The notes below the pieces were generated by a model. That model did no database searches. It was not told the DNA's origin and saw only the letters and a list, made by a program, of their open reading frames with translations. Shown piece by piece: positions 1 through 4,893 of a stretch of DNA of 5,557 nucleotides. The translations under genes were made by a program, and so were the position numbers. Each line of letters starts with the position of its first letter. Within the stretch, counting starts at the first letter, position 1. The stretch lies in NCBI GenBank assembly GCA_027451305.1, contig DAIDJQ010000128.1, positions 1-5,557 of the forward strand, in the 5' to 3' direction. Origin of the DNA: Cellulomonas sp. (GTDB lineage Bacteria; Actinomycetota; Actinomycetes; Actinomycetales; Cellulomonadaceae).

Positions 1-2
1 CC

Positions 3-7
3 GAGGA
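3..7 (+). promoter_or_regulatory. Ribosome binding site of the ABC ATPase gene
   Basis: GAGGA lies five bases before the ATG at 13, a normal Shine-Dalgarno distance. It supports that ATG as the start and indicates a leadered transcript, in contrast to the apparently leaderless genes further right. Only 12 bases precede the gene, so the promoter and the upstream neighbour are outside the window. Confidence 0.7.
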
Positions 8-12
8 CCACC

Positions 13-963
13 ATGATCGAGCTCCACCGGCTCACCAAGAAGTACGGCGACAAGATCGCCGTGGACGGCATCACCGCGACGATCCCGGCGGGCGTGGTGA
101 CCGGCTTCCTCGGCCCCAACGGCGCCGGGAAGTCCACCACCATGCGGGTGATCCTCGGGCTGGACCGGCCGACGTCCGGCCACGCCCTCGTCAACGGACG
201 GCCGTACACCACGTCGCCGGCGCCGCTGGCCGAGGTCGGCGCGCTGCTGGACGCCAAGGGGACGGACGGCGGCCGGACGGCGCGCAACCACCTGCTGGCG
301 CTGGGCTCGACGGTCGGCGTCGGTCCGCGACGGGTCGACGAGGTGCTCGGCACCGTGGGCCTCAGCCACGTGGCGGGCAAGCGGACGCGGGAGTTCTCGC
401 TCGGCATGGGGCAGCGGCTGGGCATCGCGGCGGCTCTGCTGGCGGACCCGTCGGTGCTGCTGCTGGACGAGCCGGTGAACGGGCTCGACCTCGACGGGAT
501 CCAGTGGATCCGGGCGCTCCTGGCCGAGCTGGCCGCGGAGGGCCGCACGGTGCTGCTCTCGTCGCACCTGATGAGCGAGCTGGAGCTGGTGGCGGACCAC
601 CTGCTGGTGATCGGCCGTGGCCGCATCCTGGCGGACACCCCGATCGCCGCGTTCATCGCGCAGGCGGCGGTCGGCGCCGTCGTCGTCGCCTCGCCGGACG
701 CCGGCACGCTGGCGCCGCTGCTGGCCGGCGACGGCGTGACGCTGACGTCCACCGAGGCCGGGACCTTCGAGGTGCGCGGGCTGACCGCCGAGACGATCGG
801 CGACATCGCCGCCGCGCACGGGCTGCGGCTGCACCAGCTGGCCACCCACCACGGCTCCCTCGAGTCCGCCTACATGGCGCTGACGCGCGACGAGGTCGAG
901 TACGCCGGCGCCGTCGAGCACCGGCCGGCCCACACCACCCAGTCCACGAGGAGCGCCGCCTGA
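13..963 (+). CDS. ABC-2 type exporter, ATP-binding subunit (BcrA/DrrA-like)
   Basis: Cytoplasmic ATPase of 316 aa that would power an ABC-2 type exporter, presumably with the permease encoded directly after it. Seen in the protein: Walker A GPNGAGKST at residues 34-42, an ABC signature written SLGMGQR at 129-135 instead of LSGGQ, Walker B LLLDEP at 149-154, a D-loop GLD at 157-159, and the switch histidine H185 in SSHLMSE. The Q-loop position has LLDAKG near residues 78-83 rather than a clear glutamine. These deviations are, to my knowledge, common in the actinobacterial BcrA-like branch. Residues from about 215 on form the C-terminal extension typical of drug-exporter ATPases, ending in a polar tail. 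The length is normal for the family. The start is set by GAGGA at 3-7. The stop codon shares one base with the permease start, so the two are likely co-translated. The substrate is unknown; family members export peptides, antibiotics or lipids. Confidence 0.95.
   Translation: MIELHRLTKKYGDKIAVDGITATIPAGVVTGFLGPNGAGKSTTMRVILGLDRPTSGHALVNGRPYTTSPAPLAEVGALLDAKGTDGGRTARNHLLALGSTVGVGPRRVDEVLGTVGLSHVAGKRTREFSLGMGQRLGIAAALLADPSVLLLDEPVNGLDLDGIQWIRALLAELAAEGRTVLLSSHLMSELELVADHLLVIGRGRILADTPIAAFIAQAAVGAVVVASPDAGTLAPLLAGDGVTLTSTEAGTFEVRGLTAETIGDIAAAHGLRLHQLATHHGSLESAYMALTRDEVEYAGAVEHRPAHTTQSTRSAA
948..953 (+). promoter_or_regulatory. Ribosome binding site of the permease gene
   Basis: GAGGAG inside the last codons of the ATPase gene, nine bases before the ATG at 963. 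It fixes the permease start at 963 rather than at the far-upstream in-frame ATG at 504, which lies deep inside the ATPase gene. Confidence 0.75.
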
Positions 964-1814
964 TGTCCACCACGATCGCGCCCACGGCCACCGTCCTGCC
1001 CGACCCGCAGACCGTCACCGAGTACAAGCAGACGTTCGGGCGGGTGGTCCGCTTCGAGTGGGTCAAGGTCCGCACGCTGCGCAGCACCTGGTCGGGGCAG
1101 GCGCTGCTGCTGGCCTTCCTGATCGGCTTCGCCGCCCTGGCCGCCGCCATCGCCAACAACCGGATGGGCCAGCCGGCGGACCGCCACGGGCCGTTCGCCG
1201 GTGTCGGTCCGGTGGCGACGGTCCTGACCGGCGCCAACATCGGCGTGCTGGTGGTCGGCGTGCTCGGCTGCGTCGTGGGTGCCCGGGAGTACGGGTCCCG
1301 GATGATCACGTCGACCGTGGCCGCCGTGCCGCGGCGCTGGCAGGTGGTGGCCGCCAAGGCCATCGTGCTGACGGCTCTGCAGCTGGCGATCACCCTGATC
1401 GGGGTGTTCGGGGCCTTCTTCCTCGGCATGGCCGTGCTGCGCTCCGGCGGCAACACCACCGCGGCGCTCGGCGACCCCGGCGTGCTGCGCCAGGTGCTGG
1501 GCATGGCGGGGTACCTGACCGCCGTCGGCCTGCTCGGCATGGGCCTGGGCGTCCTGCTGCGGAGCGTGGCCGGGAGCATCGGCGCGCTGGTGGCCGGGCT
1601 GCTCGTGCTTCCGCCGCTCGCCGGTGCGCTTCTGCCCGCCAGCTGGGACCCGTCGCTGAAGTTCCTGCCGACCTCGGCCGCGGCGGCGTTCACCACCGTC
1701 GAGCGCGCCGGGACCGACGTGCTGGGCGTCGGCGCCGGCGTGGCGGTCCTGGTCGCGTGGGTGCTGGTGGCGCTGGTCGGTGCCGGGGTGGCCATCAGCC
1801 GTCGCGACGTCTGA
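963..1814 (+). CDS. ABC-2 type exporter, membrane permease subunit
   Basis: Integral membrane subunit of 283 aa that would form the export channel with the ATPase in front of it. After a roughly 45-residue cytoplasmic N-terminus, containing the FEWVKVRTLRSTW segment typical of ABC-2 permeases, there are about six hydrophobic segments near residues 46-64, 87-106, 132-158, 178-199, 203-225 and 253-278. The loop after the second has REYGSRMITSTVAAVPRR at 108-125, matching the family pattern E-[YF]-x-x-G/S-x-[IM]-x-x-[TS]-x-x-A-x-P-x-R that precedes transmembrane helix 3. The product ends in SRRDV, a polar tail like those of its relatives. The gene starts at the TGATG junction with the ATPase gene, so coupling is likely. 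With a single permease gene, a homodimer with two ATPases is the usual inference. The transported compound cannot be deduced. Confidence 0.93.
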   Translation: MSTTIAPTATVLPDPQTVTEYKQTFGRVVRFEWVKVRTLRSTWSGQALLLAFLIGFAALAAAIANNRMGQPADRHGPFAGVGPVATVLTGANIGVLVVGVLGCVVGAREYGSRMITSTVAAVPRRWQVVAAKAIVLTALQLAITLIGVFGAFFLGMAVLRSGGNTTAALGDPGVLRQVLGMAGYLTAVGLLGMGLGVLLRSVAGSIGALVAGLLVLPPLAGALLPASWDPSLKFLPTSAAAAFTTVERAGTDVLGVGAGVAVLVAWVLVALVGAGVAISRRDV

Positions 1815-1838
1815 CCCGTCGCCGCCGGACCGTAGGGT
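1811..1838 (+). promoter_or_regulatory. Predicted promoter of the two-component genes (leaderless type)
   Basis: A -35-like CTGACC (1811-1816) and a -10-like TAGGGT (1833-1838) are separated by 16 bp. The -10 ends seven bases before the ATG at 1846, so transcription would begin at or next to the start codon, as in actinobacterial leaderless mRNAs. The -35 box contains the permease stop codon (TGA 1812-1814). There is no Shine-Dalgarno before 1846, and no terminator-like hairpin is visible in the 31-bp gap, so read-through from the exporter genes is also possible. This is prediction only. Confidence 0.6.
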
Positions 1839-1845
1839 GACGCGC

Positions 1846-3174
1846 ATGGGCGGGGTCCGCGGGATGGCCGGTGCGCTGCGGCGCCGGACGGCCCTCGCGG
1901 ACGCCCTGCTCGCGGTCGTGCTGGCCACGGCGTTCCTGGTCCTGCCGCACGTGCTGCCGGACGGCGGCCGGCACGGCGAGGCGTGGGACCTGACGGTCAC
2001 CGGCGGCGACGTGGCGGTCACCCTGGTCAGCGCGGCGGCGCTCACCCAGCTGCGGCGGCTGCCCCTGGCCACCCTGGTGGTGACCGCCGCAGCCACGTTC
2101 GTCGGGATCGTCGCGGACCTGTCGGTGAACCTCGGCCAGCTGGCGACCACGATCGCCCTGTACAGCTTCGCGCTGCGCCGGCCGCGCGAGCACGCGGTCG
2201 TCGCGGCCGGCGTCACGTCCGTGGTGCTCGGGGTCACCTCGGTGCTGGGCGCGACGATCGGCGGTCAGAGCTGGGGCCGGCAGAACGTGATCCTCTGGCT
2301 GTGGACCGCCGCCGGGATCGGTCTGGCGGTGCAGGGCCGGCGAGCCACGATCGCCGCGCTGCAGGACCGGGCGCGCCGGGCCGAGGAGACGCGCGAGGAG
2401 ACGGCGCTGCGTCGCGTCGCGGAGGACCGGGTGCGCATCGCCCGCGAGCTGCACGACGCGATCGCGCACCACGTCGCGGTGATCAGCGTGCAGGCCGGGG
2501 TGGCGGAGCACCTGGTCGGCCGGGACCCCGCCGCGGCCGCCGAGGCGCTGCACCACGTGCGCGGGTCGGCCAAGGCGGTGCTCGCCGAGCTGCAGTCCGT
2601 GCTCGGCGTGCTGCGGCAGGACGAGGCCGACCTGCCCACCGCCCCGACGCCGGACCTCTCCCACCTCGACGAGCTGGTCGCGTCCTTCCGGTCCATCGGC
2701 ATGCCGGTCACCGTCGAGACGTCCGGGCCGCCCGCGCGGCTCGCTCCCGCAGCCGACCTGGCGGCGTTCCGCCTGGTGCAGGAGGCGCTGACCAACATCC
2801 AGAAGCACGCGACCGGCGCCCGGGCCCGGGTGATGCTGGCGGTCCGGGGCGAGCGGCTCGAGCTGACGGTGGCCAACGAGCGCCCGCCGGCGCGGGCCGA
2901 CGACGAGCTCGGGTGGTCGCCCGCCGGGCGTGCCGCCGCGACCGGGTCCGGACTCGGCCTGGTCGGCATGCGCGAGCGTGTGGCGGCGGCCGGGGGCGAG
3001 CTCCGGACGGGTCCGACGAAGGACGGCGGCTTCCGGGTCGAGGCGAACCTGCCGCTCGCGGTGCCGGTCCCCTCGTCGTCCGGCATGGCGTCCGGCACGT
3101 CGTCCGCCGGGCCGGCGGCGCCCCCGTCCTCCCCACCCACCACCTCGCGGCCGCGCCTGCGGGAGGCCCGATGA
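1846..3174 (+). CDS. Sensor histidine kinase, NarL/DesK-type (HisKA_3 family)
   Basis: Membrane sensor kinase of 442 aa that would autophosphorylate on a histidine and pass the phosphate to the regulator encoded next. Hydrophobic segments near residues 17-37, 55-69, 72-92, 96-110, 117-138 and 147-162 form a compact N-terminal membrane region with no large extracellular domain. A coiled-coil-like charged stretch (about 165-197) leads to the HisKA_3 motif RELHDAIAHH, with phospho-acceptor H203. The HATPase_c domain has the N-box QEALTNIQKHA (N317) and G-box GSGLGLVGMRER (367-378). The expected D-x-G-x-G lid motif reads NERPP from N344, which is degenerate. Residues 407-442 are a Pro/Ser/Thr-rich tail. 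I chose the ATG at 1846 because a -10 box sits seven bases before it; GTG 1837 and GTG 1780 are in-frame alternatives without a ribosome site. The gene overlaps the response regulator by four bases. The position behind an exporter suggests sensing of an exported or envelope-active compound (inference). Confidence 0.93.
   Translation: MGGVRGMAGALRRRTALADALLAVVLATAFLVLPHVLPDGGRHGEAWDLTVTGGDVAVTLVSAAALTQLRRLPLATLVVTAAATFVGIVADLSVNLGQLATTIALYSFALRRPREHAVVAAGVTSVVLGVTSVLGATIGGQSWGRQNVILWLWTAAGIGLAVQGRRATIAALQDRARRAEETREETALRRVAEDRVRIARELHDAIAHHVAVISVQAGVAEHLVGRDPAAAAEALHHVRGSAKAVLAELQSVLGVLRQDEADLPTAPTPDLSHLDELVASFRSIGMPVTVETSGPPARLAPAADLAAFRLVQEALTNIQKHATGARARVMLAVRGERLELTVANERPPARADDELGWSPAGRAAATGSGLGLVGMRERVAAAGGELRTGPTKDGGFRVEANLPLAVPVPSSSGMASGTSSAGPAAPPSSPPTTSRPRLREAR
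3161..3166 (+). promoter_or_regulatory. Ribosome binding site of the response regulator gene
   Basis: GGGAGG sits within the last codons of the kinase gene, four bases before the ATG at 3171. Together with the ATGA overlap it supports translational coupling of kinase and regulator, and it fixes the regulator start. Confidence 0.75.
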
Positions 3175-3851
3175 CCATCCGGGTGGTGATCGCCGACGAC
3201 CAGGCCCTGATCCGCGCCGGCTTCCGGGTGCTGGTGGACGGCGCGGAGGACCTGACCGTGGTCGGCGAGGCGGCCGACGGCGCGCAGGCGGTGGAGCTGG
3301 CCCGCAGCGCCCGTGCCGACGTGGTGCTGATGGACATCCGGATGCCCGGCGTCGACGGCCTCGAGGCGACCCGCCGCATCTGCTCCGACGAGGACCTCGC
3401 CGGCGTCAAGGTGCTGGTGCTCACCACTTTCGAGCTGGACGACTACGTGTTCCTCGCGCTGCGCGCGGGTGCCAGCGGGTTCCTCGGCAAGAGCGTCGAC
3501 CCCGACGACCTGCTCGACGCGATCCGCCTGGTGGCTGCCGGCGAGGCGCTGCTGTCACCGGCGGCCACCCGCAGCCTGATCACCACGTTCCTGTCCCAGC
3601 CGACGCGCCTGGCCACCGCCGGCGTGCCGGCCCGTCTCGAGCAGCTCACGGACCGCGAGCGCGAGATCGTCGCGCTGGTCGCGGAGGGCCTGACGAACGA
3701 CGAGATCGCCGAACGCCTGGTCATCTCCCCGATGACGGTCAAGACGCACGTGAACCGCTCGATGGTGAAGCTCGACCTGCGCGACCGCGCGCAGCTGGTG
3801 GTCGTCGCGTACCAGACGGGCCTGGTCCGGGTGGGACCGGCCGAGCCCTGA
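3171..3851 (+). CDS. NarL/FixJ-family response regulator
   Basis: Cytoplasmic transcription regulator of 226 aa, full length for the family. The N-terminal receiver domain (about 3-120) has the acidic pair D9/D10, the phosphorylation site D55 in VVLMDIRMPGVDG, the switch threonines T85/T86 in VLTTF, and the conserved lysine K107 in GFLGKS. A linker (about 130-155) leads to the LuxR-type helix-turn-helix (about 156-220), with LTDREREIVALVAEG at 159-173 and the recognition region ISPMTVKTHVNRSMVKL at 185-201. The ATGA overlap with the kinase marks the two as a cognate pair. Its targets are likely to include its own operon and the adjacent exporter, by analogy with similar actinobacterial modules; this is inference. 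All residues needed for phosphorylation are present. Confidence 0.96.
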   Translation: MTIRVVIADDQALIRAGFRVLVDGAEDLTVVGEAADGAQAVELARSARADVVLMDIRMPGVDGLEATRRICSDEDLAGVKVLVLTTFELDDYVFLALRAGASGFLGKSVDPDDLLDAIRLVAAGEALLSPAATRSLITTFLSQPTRLATAGVPARLEQLTDREREIVALVAEGLTNDEIAERLVISPMTVKTHVNRSMVKLDLRDRAQLVVVAYQTGLVRVGPAEP

Positions 3852-3855
3852 CGCG

Positions 3856-3875
3856 GGGGGCGCACCGGCGCACCC
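3856..3875 (+). terminator. Terminator-like hairpin after the response regulator
   Basis: GGGG followed by CGC (3856-3863) can pair with GCGCACCC (3868-3875) around an ACCG loop: a four-pair GCGC inner stem, one G/A mismatch and a three-pair GGG/CCC outer stem. It starts five bases after the regulator stop. There is no U-tract, which is common for putative terminators in high-GC actinomycetes. A GC-rich region this short will form some hairpin by chance, hence the modest confidence. Confidence 0.4.
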
Positions 3876-3878
3876 GGC

Positions 3879-3895
3879 GGGCCGCGTGGGCCGCG
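3879..3895 (+). repeat. Tandem 8-bp direct repeat upstream of the AraC-family gene
   Basis: GGGCCGCG occurs at 3879-3886 and again at 3888-3895, a nine-base period with a single T between the copies. It lies 30-46 bases before the AraC-family start codon, where a -35 element or an operator would be expected. It could be a regulator binding site or simply a low-complexity GC-rich coincidence. Confidence 0.35.
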
Positions 3896-3910
3896 ACGAC
3901 GGGCGGCGTG

Positions 3911-3925
3911 TGCACAATCGGTGCA
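3911..3925 (+). promoter_or_regulatory. -10-like element within a perfect inverted repeat at the AraC-family start
   Basis: CACAAT (3913-3918) resembles a -10 box and ends six bases before the ATG at 3925, the geometry of a leaderless transcript. It lies inside TGCAC-AATCG-GTGCA (3911-3925), a perfect 5-bp inverted repeat with a five-base spacer whose right arm ends on the A of the start codon. No -35-like hexamer is visible at 16-18 bp upstream, so expression might need an activator. The inverted repeat is a candidate operator; no binding protein is shown by the sequence. Confidence 0.45.
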
Positions 3926-4377
3926 TGTCACCGGACCTCGACGAGCTGCGCCGGCTGCGGCGCGCCCGTGACCGCATGGACCGGGAGTACGCGCAGCCGC
4001 TCGACGTGCCGGCGCTCTCCCGCACGGCGTTCATGTCCACCGCCCACTTCAGCCGACGGTTCCGCGAGGCCTACGGCGAGACGCCGTACTCGTACCTCAT
4101 GACGCGGCGCATCGAGCGAGCCAAGGCACTGCTGCGGCGCGGTGACCGCAGCGTCACCGACGTCTGCTTCGAGGTGGGCTGCACCAGCCTCGGATCGTTC
4201 AGCGCCCGGTTCACCGAGCTGGTCGGCCAGACGCCGAGCGCCTACCGGGCCGGTGACCACCGGGCGCTGCAGCAGCTGCCGGTCTGCCAGGTGATGGCCG
4301 CCACCCGGCCGCGTCGCGTGCGGCGCGGCACGCAGGTGAGCAGTTTCGAAGAAGCGTCGGCGGTCGCGCCCGCCTAA
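3925..4377 (+). CDS. Short AraC-family transcriptional regulator
   Basis: DNA-binding regulator of 150 aa that consists almost entirely of an AraC/XylS-type double helix-turn-helix domain. The first HTH spans about residues 28-47 (DVPALSRTAFMSTAHFSRRF) and the second about 77-96 (VTDVCFEVGCTSLGSFSARF), followed by the family signature FTELVGQTPSAYR at 96-108. The linker RRIERAKALLRRGD (61-74) is the usual inter-HTH helix. There is no N-terminal ligand-binding or cupin domain. A basic tail follows (about 113-140). ATG 3925 is preferred over in-frame GTG codons at 3886 and 3910 because a -10-like box sits six bases before it and the family normally begins shortly before the helical segment. The adjacent VOC gene starts 10 bp after its stop, and AraC-VOC pairs of this type are, to my knowledge, frequent in actinomycetes, so it probably controls that gene. 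The inducer is unknown. Confidence 0.93.
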   Translation: MSPDLDELRRLRRARDRMDREYAQPLDVPALSRTAFMSTAHFSRRFREAYGETPYSYLMTRRIERAKALLRRGDRSVTDVCFEVGCTSLGSFSARFTELVGQTPSAYRAGDHRALQQLPVCQVMAATRPRRVRRGTQVSSFEEASAVAPA

Positions 4378-4380
4378 CGT
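4375..4380 (+). promoter_or_regulatory. -10-like element of the VOC gene overlapping the AraC-family stop codon
   Basis: TAACGT fits the actinobacterial TANNNT -10 pattern and ends seven bases before the ATG at 4388. Its first three bases are the TAA stop of the preceding gene. No clear -35 is present at the usual distance, and the only ribosome-site candidate is a weak AGG at 4383-4385. A separate leaderless VOC transcript is possible, as is simple co-transcription with the AraC-family gene. Confidence 0.45.
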
Positions 4381-4387
4381 CCAGGCC

Positions 4388-4792
4388 ATGACAGTTTCTC
4401 TCAGCGGTGTCCACGTGGCCGTCGACGACGTCGACGCCGCCCTCGCCTTCTACCGCGACACGCTCGGCATGACCGTGCGCAACCAGGTCGCCCAGGGCGG
4501 CTTCCACTGGGTCACCCTCGTCACCGACTCCCAGCCCGAGATCGCGATCGTCCTGTCGGAGCCACACGCCGGCCGCTCCAAGGAGGACGGCGACGCCGTC
4601 GCCGCCCTGCTGGCCAAGGGCGCCCTCGGCATGCTCCAGCTGCGCACCGACAACCTGGACGCGACCTTCGAGAAGGTGGCCGCCGCGGCGGGCGCCGAGG
4701 TGCTGCAGGAGCCGGTCAGCCAGCCCTGGGGCGTCCGCGACGCCGCGTTCCGCGACCCGGCGGGCAACATGGTCCGCATCGAGCAGGCCTGA
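4388..4792 (+). CDS. VOC family protein (glyoxalase/bleomycin-resistance/dioxygenase fold)
   Basis: Small cytoplasmic protein of 134 aa with the paired beta-alpha-beta-beta-beta modules of the vicinal oxygen chelate superfamily. Module one starts GVHVAVDDVDAALAFYRDTLGM (residues 7-28), split here as GVHVAVDDVDAA and LAFYRDTLGM. Module two runs from about 80 and ends in FRDPAGNMVRIEQA (121-134), the usual closing motif. Candidate metal or active-site ligands by position are H9, a mid-protein E51 or E58, Q84 and E132; this assignment is inference. The length is typical. Members include glyoxalase I, antibiotic-binding proteins and ring-cleaving dioxygenases, so reaction and substrate cannot be named. 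The first codons (ACA GTT TCT) are AT-richer than the rest of the gene, in keeping with an unstructured 5' end. It follows the AraC-family regulator by 10 bp and is probably its target. A GC-rich hairpin follows the stop directly. Confidence 0.92.
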   Translation: MTVSLSGVHVAVDDVDAALAFYRDTLGMTVRNQVAQGGFHWVTLVTDSQPEIAIVLSEPHAGRSKEDGDAVAALLAKGALGMLQLRTDNLDATFEKVAAAAGAEVLQEPVSQPWGVRDAAFRDPAGNMVRIEQA

Positions 4793-4818
4793 GGGCCCGT
4801 CTGGCGAAGCACGGGTCC
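4793..4818 (+). terminator. Hairpin directly after the VOC stop codon
   Basis: GGGCCCGT (4793-4800) pairs with ACGGGTCC (4811-4818), an eight-pair stem with one G-U pair. The ten-base loop can fold further as GC-GAA-GC. It begins at the base after the stop and separates two convergent genes, the expected place for a terminator. No U-tract follows. Confidence 0.5.
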
Positions 4819-4819
4819 C

Positions 4820-4846
4820 GGCCGCCCGGCACCCGGCTGCGCGGCC
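4820..4846. terminator. Second GC-rich hairpin in the convergent gap
   Basis: GGCCGC (4820-4825) and GCGGCC (4841-4846) form a six-pair stem around a 15-base loop. In addition, ACGGG (4811-4815) could pair with CCCGT at 4845-4849 instead of CCCGT at 4796-4800, so two mutually exclusive folds exist. Being an inverted repeat, it could act on transcripts from either side. It may be chance in such GC-rich sequence. Confidence 0.3.
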
Positions 4847-4871
4847 CGTCCCTCGGTCAGCACGTCAGGCA

Positions 4872-4886
4872 GGCCGTCCGCCGGCC
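4872..4886 (-). terminator. Hairpin after the acyltransferase stop codon
   Basis: GGCCG (4872-4876) and CGGCC (4882-4886) pair around a TCCGC loop. On the minus strand this lies seven bases after the TAA of the E2 gene, so it is a candidate terminator for that gene. The stem is only five pairs and no U-tract is present. Confidence 0.3.
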
Positions 4887-4893
4887 CCGGCCG

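Noticed and set aside
504..962. Longer N-terminus for the permease starting at ATG 504
   Set aside because: The stretch lies inside the ATPase gene and translates to an Arg/Gly/Ala-rich shadow. ATG 963 has its own ribosome site and gives a normal family length.
653..2237. Large minus-strand open frames opposite the permease and kinase genes
   Set aside because: They are composition-driven shadows in GC-rich DNA, with Arg/Ser/Pro/His-rich translations and no recognisable domains, and they overlap well-supported genes on the other strand.
1983..3170. Long in-frame extension upstream of the response regulator, which would give a 622-residue protein
   Set aside because: It overlaps the kinase gene in another frame and its translation is Arg/Gly/Ala-rich without motifs. 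The regulator begins at ATG 3171, with a ribosome site and a standard receiver-domain N-terminus.
4345..4350. TTCGAA palindrome near the end of the AraC-family gene as a -35 or operator for the VOC gene
   Set aside because: It is 24 bp from the -10-like box, too far for a -35, and a six-base palindrome within coding sequence is expected by chance.
3443..4389. Minus-strand open frames opposite the response regulator and AraC-family genes
   Set aside because: Low-complexity translations, no ribosome site and no family motif; both plus-strand genes are strongly supported.
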